Source: CAVQXR01 sp963717955 (GTDB lineage: Bacteria > Actinomycetota > Thermoleophilia > Gaiellales > Gaiellaceae). Taken from it: a stretch of 64,000 nt of DNA. Location of the stretch: contig CAVQXR010000002.1 of NCBI GenBank assembly GCA_963717955.1, positions 372,001-436,000 on the forward strand, read 5' to 3'. The position numbers were made by a program, and so were the translations under genes. Shown piece by piece: positions 26,538 to 34,559 of the stretch. The notes beneath the pieces are model-generated. The model was not told the origin of the DNA, did no database searches, and was given only the letters and a program-made list of their open reading frames with translations. Position 1 is the stretch's first letter; every line of letters begins with the position of its first letter.

Positions 26538-26645
26538 AACCGCGGCGGCCGGTGAGGCTCGGCTCCTGAGCGACAGCTGAAGCGTCTGATCCGCGAGCGG
26601 AGTGACCGAACCTGCGCAACGACCAAACGCTCGGGTGTCGATCGA

Positions 26646-28172
26646 TCAGGCCCGGCGCGCGAGAAAGCGGTGGCTACCCGTCACCGTCGTCACCTCGAGC
26701 TCGGGCCCTACGGTGGCCGTCGTGATCGGCGCGCCGTCGGGGCTCTCGACCGTCCACGCGGAGGGCTCGTCGAGGTTGGCGATCCGGAAGCGGGTGGGCT
26801 GCCCGACCGCGCAGTCGTTCACCGTGTCGGTGGCGAGGAGCAGTCGGGCCTCGTCCGCGCCCCACCAAGCCTGGGTCAGGGTCATGCCGGGGAAGTCGAT
26901 CCCGCAGACCGTCGGCTGGCCGTACCGCTCGCCCGGTCCGAGGTTGAACAACCGCCACCACGCGCCCTCACTCATGACCTCGGCCGCAGCCATGGCGGCG
27001 TTGAACTGACCGCGTGGGTGCTCCTCGCCGAGACGAAAGCCCCACGTGAACTCCCCTCGCTCCCGATCCCAGGTCGGTTCGTAGTATTCGTCCGAGGCGT
27101 CCTGCACGGCGTCGGCGAGCGCGACGAGACCGCACTCCTTCGCCAGGTGGATGAGCATCGGCGTACGCTGCGGACCGGGCAGCTCCGCCGGTGACGCCAT
27201 TCCGGCCACCCCCGTCTCGGTGATCACCGCATCCAGCAGCGCGCGGGCCTCGGTCGGCTTCTGCGGAGCCAGGAAGTAGGCGGGAAACAGGCCCGCCCGC
27301 CCAACGGGGAGGCGGTGGTGGTGGTCGATGGTCGGGTCGTAGTAGAACGTGACGTCGGCGGCCGGCAGCCCGTTTCTGAAGCCGAGGTAGTCACGGCGGG
27401 CGGTCCGCGACCACCACTCCTCGAACGCCTCGTGATGCTCCGTTCCGTACGCGATGTCGTGGAGCCTCAGACCGAGGCCCGCGGCCGCCAGTCACAAGGG
27501 CCACACCTTCGTGTTCTCGCAATGCGGACCGTTCGGCACCTGCCGCCACTGGTCGGCGAGGAACTCGGAGATCGCCGAGTGCGTCCACGTGAAGGTGTGC
27601 TCCCCGTCCCGGATCATCTCGAACGGGCGGTTCCACTTCCCGTCGCCGGTCGTTCGCACGTGCAGACCGAGCAGCACGAGGAAGAACCCCCGGAAGAACA
27701 GGTTCCCGTCGGCGCGAATCGGATCCCACTGAACGCCCCACGGCTCGATTCCGTTTGCCGTCCAGCCAGGGACGTCGTACTGGCCCCAGCGATCTGCCGG
27801 GATGACCGCTCGATACGCATCCGGATAGGAAGCTCGGCCCGGATCGTGACCGAACTGGGTCAGCCAGTCGGCCGCAGCCCACCAGCCGGTGTGTCGGAAC
27901 ACCAACTCCTCGAGGATGCGGTGGTAGACCTCGCGCCAGGCAGGCGTCAGGTCGGCCATCAGCGCGACGGCGTACGAGGAGTTGACGAGGTCGAAGCGGT
28001 GCCACGATAGCTCGGGCGCGTCGCTCCGATCGTCCCAGTGGGGGTGCGGTCGCCCGTCCCGATCCCATGAATCGGGTGTGGTCGCTTTCCGGTACAGGTA
28101 ACGAAGCCAGCCCACCGAGCGGCGGGACAGCGCCGGATAGCCCGTCCACGTGCGAGGCGCGCTCGTCGTCAT
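26646..28172 (-). CDS. Linalool dehydratase/isomerase-like protein with in-frame TGA (candidate selenoprotein)
   Basis: 508 residues if TGA at codon 227 (27494-27492) is read. Both halves lie in the same frame with no other stop. The protein resembles linalool dehydratase/isomerase (Ldi), an alpha/alpha-barrel enzyme that interconverts linalool, geraniol and myrcene. Residues I recall for Castellaniella Ldi are found with the right spacing: Asp61 and Tyr67 (DLVNSSY, six apart, as Asp39/Tyr45), and Cys218 followed by Glu, with the TGA exactly nine residues on (CENTKVWPL-TGA-LAAAG), where Ldi has CE...C. After it, HDIAYGTEHHEAFEEWW parallels YDRLHGTDYRAATRAW of Ldi. Later parts are DVTFYYDPTIDHHH and EGAWWRLFNLGPGE. 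So the TGA replaces the second catalytic cysteine, and a SECIS-like hairpin follows it. Alternative: a TGY/TGG to TGA error or nonsense mutation. It is convergent with the VOC gene; the 508-aa length exceeds Ldi (about 390). Confidence 0.75.
27462..27494 (-). promoter_or_regulatory. SECIS-like hairpin directly after the in-frame TGA
   Basis: Counting T of TGA as 1, bases 15-21 (GGGCCTC) pair with 27-33 (GAGGCTC): seven pairs, one of them G-U, closing a five-base loop GGTCT at 22-26. In the E. coli fdhF SECIS the loop GGUCU also occupies 22-26, with G23 and U24 contacted by SelB. The bulged U17 of E. coli is absent. The stem depends on the codons CTC, GGT and AGG, of which GGT and AGG are uncommon in this G+C-rich window. 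Confidence 0.6.
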
Positions 28173-28494
28173 CGCCGTCGACGCGGCTCAGGCTGCGCGG
28201 CCCGGGCGATCTCGGGGCGAGAGACGAAGGCGGCGCTGTCTCTCTCGCCTGCGGACACGTCGACATGCCGCTGGGCACCGATCGCAGGCTGGCTCAGGCC
28301 CATGCAGAGGCACGATACTCCTCGAAGCGCTCGAGCCCGTCGCCATGCATCGAGGGCCGCGAAGCCGGTCGTATTCGGACCTGGGACCCACATCGATCGT
28401 GCGGAGAGCGCGGGTACCCGTCTGTCCGATCATAGCTTGGCCTGTTGCGCGAGGCATCGGCAGGGATCCCGCGGCCCCCGCGTCCGGGTCCCGG

Positions 28495-28735
28495 TCAGGC
28501 GGGCGGCTGGATCAGCTCGACGGTGATCCGGTCGGGATCGCAGGTACAGCGCCCTCCCGCCCGCGGCCGGGTCGTCGACGTCGGCCGGGACGACGACCGG
28601 CGGTGAGCGAGGCGGTAGGTCTAAAGGTCGGCGGCCTGCCCGGCGGAACGTGGTACTGGATCAGCTCGCGGGTCGCCCGTCAGCCGATCCTCTGGCGTGT
28701 TGTGGAGCACCGCGAGGTCGCGGAACGAGGAGCCT
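28495..28735 (-). pseudogene. Remnant of a VOC/glyoxalase-family gene
   Basis: On the minus strand, pieces of a VOC protein can be read in different frames: a FRDLAVLHNTPEDRLTGDPR-like piece, then RELIQYHVPPGRP, then a GRALYLR...DRITVELIQPPA ending that stops at 28495. The typical ending 'YLRDPDGITVELIQPP' needs two bases added near the CTGCGATCCC. No intact reading frame exists over 240 bp. It lies just downstream of the K+ channel gene. The rest of 28173-28494 shows no convincing gene. Confidence 0.45.
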
Positions 28736-29534
28736 AACGGGTCATGGCTCGGCGTCGGGTCTCGCTCCGCGCTCTGCCCGCAACGCCGCGATCTCGGCAC
28801 GGAGGCTCTCGAGTGCGGCCGTCAGCTCCCCGACGCCAGCCGTCTTCCGATGGCCCGGCCTCCTCGTCGGCCCCGGTCCCTTTCCGGGCGGCGGCGAGCT
28901 CGTCGAGGAACGAGGCAAGGCTCGCTGCGACCGTTCCGAGCAGCCCGACGCCGACGAACATCAGCAGCACGGCCATGACGCGGCCCGTTCCCGAGACGGG
29001 CGTGAAGTCGCCGTAGCCGACCGTCGTCACGGTGACGAAGGCCCACCAAACCCCGTTCTCGAAGCTCTCGAACGTCTCGGGCTCGGCCCGCCACACGATC
29101 GCGCCCGCGATGAAGACCGATGCGAGCACCACGATGGCAGGGGCACCCAGGCGCTGAGCCAGCCGGCGAAGCGGGGCGGTCCTGAGCCCGATCGCGAGAA
29201 TGCGAGCGATCCGCGCGAGCCGGAGAAGCCCGAGGACAGCCAGCCCACCGAGACCGGGGATGAGGTACCAGGGGAACGTTCCGACCACGATCACGAGATC
29301 GAAGACGCCGACCCGCGTATGGAGGTAGTCCCGTCGGTAGTGCACGTGGACCGCGAGATCCACGAGGAAGACCGCCCACGCGGCGAGCTCCACGAGCACG
29401 GTCACGAGGTCGCGGTCTGCATCCGTGAGGGCCGGGACGAGGGGTGCGATCGCGGCCGCGATGATGAACGGAGTTGCGCGACGCTCCCAGCGAGCGAGCC
29501 GCGGGTCGGGCGCGTCGTTGCGCGGCTCGCTCAT
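28734..29534 (-). CDS. Voltage-gated-type potassium channel
   Basis: 266 aa. Six hydrophobic segments with an S4-like arginine-rich stretch (LLRLARIARILAIGLRTAPL) and a pore loop with the selectivity filter TTVGYGDF, followed by the last helix VMAVLLMFVGVGLLGTVAAS. After DELAAARKG the frame becomes Arg-rich and odd. In the next frame the sequence continues as a leucine-heptad coiled coil (ELTAALESLRAEIAALRAE, ending ARPDAEP and a stop near 28744), the usual C-terminus of this channel type. A one-base indel near 28830-28870 is therefore likely. It conducts K+ across the plasma membrane. Confidence 0.87.
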   Translation of the reverse strand: MSEPRNDAPDPRLARWERRATPFIIAAAIAPLVPALTDADRDLVTVLVELAAWAVFLVDLAVHVHYRRDYLHTRVGVFDLVIVVGTFPWYLIPGLGGLAVLGLLRLARIARILAIGLRTAPLRRLAQRLGAPAIVVLASVFIAGAIVWRAEPETFESFENGVWWAFVTVTTVGYGDFTPVSGTGRVMAVLLMFVGVGLLGTVAASLASFLDELAAARKGTGADEEAGPSEDGWRRGADGRTREPPCRDRGVAGRARSETRRRAMTR

Positions 29535-29559
29535 CGCCGGACATCATCGCGGCCGTGTC

Positions 29560-29716
29560 CGACGGAGCGGTCTCCCGTGCTCCAGGCAGCTGCGGCGCGT
29601 CGCCATGCGCCGTCCTGGGTCGCGCCCGCCTCCACCGAGACGGGCCTTCGCTCGTCCCTGCCCGGGCTGCGTTTCGTGCCCTGGAGCGGCAGGGAATCTC
29701 CGGGGCGGGGCACTAG
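29560..29716. mobile_element. MITE-like palindromic repeat, diverged copy
   Basis: Shares CTCCAGGC(A/G)GCTGC and GCGTCGCCATGC with the copy at 25835-26002, then CGTCCT.GGTCGCGCCCG, GCGTTTCG and the ending GGGAAT...CGGGGCGGGGCACTAG, all in the same order. The left end is worn. The central hairpin survives as CCCG/CGGG. The right tip CACTAG ends 11 bp before the ATG of the dimethylglycine-dehydrogenase-like gene, so the element may supply part of that gene's 5' region. Confidence 0.65.
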
Positions 29717-29727
29717 GATGACCGGTC

Positions 29728-32152
29728 ATGGACCGGGCGCGCGTCGTGGTCATCGGCGGAGGCATCACCGGCTGCAGCGTCGCGTACCACCTCGCGAAAG
29801 CGGGGTGGCGTGACGTCCTGCTGGTCGACAAGGGGCCGCTGACGAGCGGTTCGACGTGTCACGCGGCAGGGCTCGTCACCCAGTTCAATCCCTCGCCGGC
29901 GATGATGCGGTTTCGCCGTTACTCGATCGAGCTCTACAAGGAGCTCGGCGTGTTCGAGGCCGTCGGAAGCCTCCGGATGGCGTCGAGCCGCCGGCAGCTC
30001 CAGGAGCTCGAGCGGGGTGTCAGCCGGGCGCGGGGGATCGGGCTCGACGTCGAGCTGCTCGGGCCGGAAGAGGCGGTTCGCCTGATGCCGGCGGCGACCG
30101 GGCAGTCGCTGTTCGGCGCGGTCTGGATGCCCGGGGACGGCTACCTGGACCCCCACACGGCGACCTACGGGCTGGCCGACGCGGCTCGGACGCTCGGAGT
30201 GACGATCGCGACGGGGAACCGTGTCACCGGGATCGAGCTCTCCCCGCGCCGTGAGGTCGCGGCCGTGCTCACCGAGCACGGGCGGATCGAGACCGAGGCC
30301 GTGGTCGACGCTGCCGGGATCTGGGCGCCCCAGGTCGCGGCGATGGTCGGAGCATTCGTGCCCTCGACGCCGGTCGATCATCAGCACGTCCTCCTGCGGC
30401 CCGTCGCCGGGCACGAGCTCCCGCGTGAGATGCCGTGCTTCCGCGACCCGGACAACCTCGTGTACGGGAAGGCGGAGTCCGGCGGGATGCTCTTCGGCGG
30501 CTACGAGCCGAACCCGGTCGCCCGCTGGATCGACGGCGTTCCCTGGGAGCACGGCGAGCAGGCCCTCCCGTCCGATCTCGGGCGTTTCGAGCAGCTCCTC
30601 CACGGGGCTGCCCGCCGCTTCCCGTTCCTCGCCGAGGCGGAGATCGCCGCGCTCGTCTGCCACCCGGACGCTATGACCTCCGACGCGAACCCGCTGCTCG
30701 GACCCGTACCGGACGTTCGCGGCTTCTGGATGGCGGCCGGCCTCTCGCTGAACGGCTTCGGCGGTGCCGGTGGGCTGGGCAAGGCGCTCGCGGAGTGGAT
30801 GACGTCCGGCGAGACCGAGGTCGACGTCAGCGCCTATCGGCCTTGGCGGTTCGGGCAGCCCTACCGCGACCCATCCTATGCGGCCGAGACCGCCCGCGAG
30901 ACGTACCGGTACTACTATCGGCAGCGGTACCCGTTCGACGCCGACGAATGGGGGCGACCGCACCGCGTGAGCTCGCTGCACGGGCGAACGCAGGAGCTCG
31001 GTGCCGTCTTCGGGACGAAGAACGGCTGGGAGCGTCCCGACCTCTTCGAGCCCGGCCGTCCGGCGCGCCGTGCGGGGGCCGACCAGCGCGCCTTCGGCTT
31101 CACCACGCCGCCGTGGTTCGAACGGCTGCGCGTCGAGCACGAGGCGTTCCGGGAGCGGGTCGGGATCATCGACATGACGTCCTTCGGGAAGATCGATGTC
31201 GCGGGCCCCGGGGCCCTCCCGCTGCTCGAACGGGTCTGCGACAACCTCGTCGATCGCCCGTCGGGACGGGTCGTCTACACCCAGTTCCTCGACGATCGGG
31301 GTGGGATCCTGGCCGACGTCACCGTCACGCGACTCGGTGAGCACCGCTTCATGGTCGTCACCGGCGCGGGTGCGGTCGCGGCCGACCTCGGGTGGCTCCA
31401 GCTGAACGTCCGGGAGGAAGACGGGTCGGTCGAGCTCCGCGAGGCGAGCGAGGAGCTCTGTGTGATCGGGCTCTGGGGGCCGCGAGCGCGTGACGTCCTC
31501 TCCGGGGTCACGCCCGACGACCTGTCGTCCGTGGCGTTCCCGTTTCGCACCGCGCGCCGTGTCCGCGTCGGCGGGGCGATCGTGCTCGCCCAGCGCATCA
31601 CCTACGTGGGCGAGCTCGGCTACGAGCTGTACGTCGAGCCTCGCTGGGCCGTCCAGGTCTGGGACCGTGCTCATGGCCGCCGGCCGGGACCACGAGATCG
31701 AGCCGGCCGGGTACCGGGCGCTCGAGGGCCTGCGGATGGAGAAGGGTTACCGGTACTTCGGCACCGACCTGACACCCGGGGACAGCCCCGACGAGGCCGG
31801 GCTCGGCTTCTGCGTCGCGCTCGAGCGTAAGGCGGAGTTCAACGGCCGCCATGCCGTCGAGGCGGCGCGCGAGGCACCGCTCGGTCGCCGCATCCGAACC
31901 CTGCTCGTCGGCTACGACGAGTACCTCCCGCTGTACGGGGGTGAGGCCGTTCATGCCGCCGGCCGTGTCGTCGGGCGGCTTCGCAGCTGCGCCTACGGGT
32001 TTACCGTGCGGCGCAACATCGCGTACGCCTACCTTCCCGTCGAGCTCTGTCCCGGCTCGACGGTCGAGGTCGAGCTCTTCGGCAGGCGGGTGGGCGCCGC
32101 GGTCGTCGACGACGCCGTCGTCGACCCGTCGCACGAGCGCCCGGCGGTTTGA
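29728..32152 (+). CDS. Dimethylglycine/sarcosine dehydrogenase-like FAD enzyme with folate-binding GcvT domain, one extra base
   Basis: N-terminal DAO-type FAD domain: VVVIGGGITGCSVAYHLAKA (dinucleotide motif at residue 5) and STCHAAGLVTQF with the likely flavin-linked His region. The C-terminal half is an aminomethyltransferase (GcvT)-like tetrahydrofolate domain: GIIDMTSFGKIDVAGPGA, then GLRMEKGYRYFGTDLTPGD. The frame breaks at 31669: reading CGTGCTCATGG as CGTCTCATGG restores WDRLMAAGRDHEIEPAGYRA and a protein of about 807 aa, normal for this family. These enzymes demethylate dimethylglycine or sarcosine, passing the methyl as formaldehyde to THF. A Rieske demethylase-like oxygenase lies at 40.3 kb. 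Confidence 0.87.
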
Positions 32153-32159
32153 GGGTGGA

Positions 32160-32491
32160 TCAGCCGGCTGCGGGCACATGCGCGCGGGCGCCGGACGATC
32201 CTCAGCACGAGCATCGAGGCGGCGAGCGCGAGCACGCCCGCCGCGATGAAGGCGGGCCGGTCCAGCGTGTGCTCGAGCTCACGGGAGCGGGACGCGCCCG
32301 GCCGAGCCCCGCGATGCCGCTGTGGGAGGATGCGCAGCGAACGATGCGAGGACGACTCGGCGGGGTGGACATCGACGATCTCCTGCACCGCCTGCGGGTG
32401 GTCGTTGAGCGAACCCTGGGAACCGCCGCCTCGCGCGGCGGATCGGCTCGGTCGCCGGCGCGGCGGCCAGTTCCGGCGGTAGATCGGGCAC
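32160..32491 (-). pseudogene. Small membrane-anchored hypothetical gene, apparently frameshifted
   Basis: GTG 32491 overlaps the end of the MBL gene (TGAGTG), and the start reads PDLPPELAAAPATEPIRRAR. The sensible continuation is in another frame (QAVQEIVDVHPAE, then SRELEHTLDRPAFIAAGVLA and ALAASMLVLRIVRR, a C-terminal membrane helix with basic tail). At least two indels would be needed, and the end is not clear. The layout, a soluble part and one C-terminal helix, is like small DUF3618-type proteins, but identity is not established. Confidence 0.35.
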
Positions 32492-33103
32492 TCAGTCCGT
32501 GATGAGCACCGAGCGGATCGCGGCTTTCGGGTCGTCAGCCAGCGGGCGACCGTGGTCGAGGCACAGCACGGCGAAATCGAGCTCGAGCAGGCGTTCGACG
32601 CTCCGACGGGTCGCGTCCGGGCTCTCGTGGTACTCGAACGGCACGAAGGCCAGCCCTCCATCTCGCTCCATGAGCAGATCGGAGCAGAACAGGACGCCCG
32701 GCTCCTGCTCGAGCAGGAACGAGTAGTGCGCGTCCTCCGGACCCGGCGTGTGGATCACCCGAAGCCCACCAGGGAGGACGTCGCCGGCACGGTACCGGGC
32801 GTCGGGCTCCTGCTCCATCGCCCGCGTCTTCGGAGCGTGAACCGGGGCACCGAGCTCGCGTCTGTACCGCCATGCGGATCGCTGGTGGCACTGTGCGGTG
32901 AGGCAGATCGCGCGCACCGGCTCCAGGCGCCGGAGCGCCGCGTCGGCGAGCGGCAGAGGGTCGATCAGCACCGACCCCTCGGGCGTGGCGACCGCGTGCG
33001 CCGCGCTCATGCTGCCCCCGATGCGCTCGTCGCGCAGACGCCAGTGCCAGACGCCCGGCGCGACGTCGACCAGCTCGGAGGCGGTTGCGGTCGGTTCAGT
33101 CAT
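32492..33103 (-). CDS. Metallo-beta-lactamase-fold protein with degenerate metal motif
   Basis: 203 aa from ATG 33103. The MBL fold is visible in GSVLIDPLPLADAALRRLEP, HTPGPEDAHYSFLLEQEPGV, LFCSDLLM and VLCLDHGRPL. The canonical HxHxDH is replaced by TAQCHQRSAWRY, so at least part of the first metal site is missing. Asp in FCSDLL and His in LDHGRP remain. It may bind one metal or act as a binding protein. It probably heads a two-gene unit with the small protein downstream. Confidence 0.7.
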   Translation of the reverse strand: MTEPTATASELVDVAPGVWHWRLRDERIGGSMSAAHAVATPEGSVLIDPLPLADAALRRLEPVRAICLTAQCHQRSAWRYRRELGAPVHAPKTRAMEQEPDARYRAGDVLPGGLRVIHTPGPEDAHYSFLLEQEPGVLFCSDLLMERDGGLAFVPFEYHESPDATRRSVERLLELDFAVLCLDHGRPLADDPKAAIRSVLITD

Positions 33104-33241
33104 CGGCTCGATCCTACCGCGAGATCCGCTTCCCGAACCGCTCCCGGTCCGGCCTTCGTTGGCGTGATCGGACACGCAGTCGACACGAAGACGGCACAAA
33201 CCGCGCACCATCCGTCACGTCGATCCAACTAGCCTCGAGGC

Positions 33242-33520
33242 ATGGGAGCAGTGGCCACGACACCCTGGGGACCTGCGCGAGTCGTCGAGGAGGTCACGAT
33301 CGGCCAGGAGGGGGGCGGCAGGGAGTTCGCATCCCTCGTGCAGCTTCTGGCCGGTCCCGGCGGCGAGACTCTCGTCCGGTTTGCCTACACGACCGACGGC
33401 ACGGCCAGGCGGGGCCCGGTGACGCTCCGGGCGGAAGACCTCGCCGCCCTGCACGAGGCATTGCGCGAGCATCGTGGGCTCGCGCGTGCGCTCGGGCTGC
33501 GCCCGAGGCGTGGCCCATGA
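33242..33520 (+). CDS. Small hypothetical protein
   Basis: 92 aa. Contains EEVTIGQEGGGREFASLVQL and VRFAYTTDGTARRGPVTLRA then DLAALHEALREH. It has good codon bias and a compact alpha/beta look with no membrane segment. The same architecture, a short beta meander ending in one helix, is seen in small actinobacterial proteins of unknown role. Divergent from the MBL-fold gene. From 33521 to 33717 nothing convincing is seen. Confidence 0.6.
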   Translation: MGAVATTPWGPARVVEEVTIGQEGGGREFASLVQLLAGPGGETLVRFAYTTDGTARRGPVTLRAEDLAALHEALREHRGLARALGLRPRRGP

Positions 33521-33717
33521 CAGAACGGCACCTCCGTCCAGGGCGTGGTCGGCCGTCGCGAGGCCCGGGTGATCAGGGGAGCACCGGCTGGCCCGAGCCG
33601 CGGCCGGTGGCCCGACCGGTAGGCGATGGTCGCGGGGCGCGACGGTGACCCGATCGGGCGTGCAAGCGCCTCGACGTTCGCGAGCAGGTTGGGCAGGACG
33701 AGGCCCTCATGTTCCTC

Positions 33718-33864
33718 CTAGAAGGCCATTGCCAGGACGAAGATCACGACGAACACCGCGAGGAAGATCAGCACGAACTGGATGACCCACCAGCCGAGGA
33801 TGCCGAAGAAGAAGAACGGCCACAGCAGCCACTTCCATGTCTTGTAGTTCAGATCCTGCCTCAC
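33718..33864 (-). CDS. 48-aa membrane protein rich in aromatic residues
   Basis: GTG 33864 overlaps the stop of the upstream gene by GTGA, which fixes the start. Sequence: a short polar start (RQDLNYKTWK), then two or one long hydrophobic segment WLLWPFFFFGILGWWVIQFV and LIFLAVFVVIFVLAMAF ending at the stop. The stretch is clearly lower in G+C (about 55%) than its surroundings. Function unknown; possibly a small toxin-like, phage-derived or regulatory membrane peptide. Confidence 0.65.
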   Translation of the reverse strand: MRQDLNYKTWKWLLWPFFFFGILGWWVIQFVLIFLAVFVVIFVLAMAF

Positions 33865-34049
33865 GATTCCAAGTCCTTGCGAAGAATGAGAAGCTGGCCC
33901 ACCCCGGCTCCCAGCCTCTTGTAGGAGAGCTTCTGGAAGGGGTACTTGCAGAGGAAGCACCACGAACCATAGATCGTCTTTGCGTCGTGGTATGCCGTCC
34001 GCTTCTTCCCGTTATCCATGCGGATTTCGCAGTCCGGCAGTTCCACCAT
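33861..34049 (-). CDS. 62-aa hypothetical protein with WCFLC motif
   Basis: ATG 34049 with GAAGAG just upstream. Begins VELPDCEIRMDNGKKRTAYH, then DAKTIYGSWCFLCKYPFQKL with a CxxC, and ends ILRKDLES. Contains Asn-, Lys- and Tyr-rich stretches unusual for this G+C-rich window, so it may be acquired. Coupled to the 48-aa membrane gene by the GTGA overlap. A metal-binding or redox CxxC role is possible; no family recognised. Confidence 0.65.
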   Translation of the reverse strand: MVELPDCEIRMDNGKKRTAYHDAKTIYGSWCFLCKYPFQKLSYKRLGAGVGQLLILRKDLES

Positions 34050-34175
34050 CTCTTCGGTTCCAGCGAGACTCGATTCCCGGGGGACTCGGCTCCTGGGCTT
34101 CGGCTCCCGTGGGGCTCGACCGCAACGACGCGTCCGCGGGCGAGGGCGGCGAGGCGGCGAGAAGACGGCACGGGC

Positions 34176-34253
34176 GAGGAGGCCGAGCCGACACGTCGAG
34201 GAGGGCGAGCCGGCCCGGCGAGGAGGGCGAGCCGGCCCGGCGAGGAGGGCGAG
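34176..34253. repeat. 22-bp tandem repeat, about 3.5 copies
   Basis: Unit GAGGAGGGCGAGCCGGCCCG plus GC at 34198-34219, exact again at 34220-34241, partial at 34242-34253, and a diverged copy at 34176-34197. It lies between the 62-aa gene and the DUF5808-like gene, in a stretch (34050-34287) without a convincing coding frame. A minisatellite likely to vary in copy number. Confidence 0.75.
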
Positions 34254-34287
34254 ATGTGAACTGACGACGTGAAGCGCAGCGCTGTGC

Positions 34288-34557
34288 TCAGAGCCGGATG
34301 AGCCGCACGACCTGGGCGAGGTTGAGGCTCCAGCCGACCCCGAAGACGTGCTCGGTGAAGAGGCGAGCGTCGTCGGGATTCCACCAGCGGTCCTGCACGC
34401 GCTCGATCGTTGGCGGCCGGAGCTCGTACGGGATAGCGCCCGCGATGCGGCCGTGCCACTGGCGCTCCTCGGGCGGCTTGCGTAGCTCCGTGGCCACCGC
34501 AGCGCCGACGAGCGCGAGGCCGACGAGCGTCAGGGCCTGGTTGAGACGGCCGGCCAC
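34288..34557 (-). CDS. DUF5808-like small protein
   Basis: 89 aa. An N-terminal hydrophobic helix (LNQALTLVGLALVGAAVATEL) is followed by RQWHGRIAGAIPYELRPPTI, then RWWNPDDARLFTEHVFGVGW and LNLAQVVRLIRL. This matches the actinobacterial family I know as DUF5808, often a membrane-anchored protein with the 'W..P.D.R......FG.GW..N' signature. Function unknown. It begins 3 bp after the purQ stop, so it is the last gene of the purine operon. Confidence 0.75.
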   Translation of the reverse strand: MAGRLNQALTLVGLALVGAAVATELRKPPEERQWHGRIAGAIPYELRPPTIERVQDRWWNPDDARLFTEHVFGVGWSLNLAQVVRLIRL

Positions 34558-34559
34558 GC

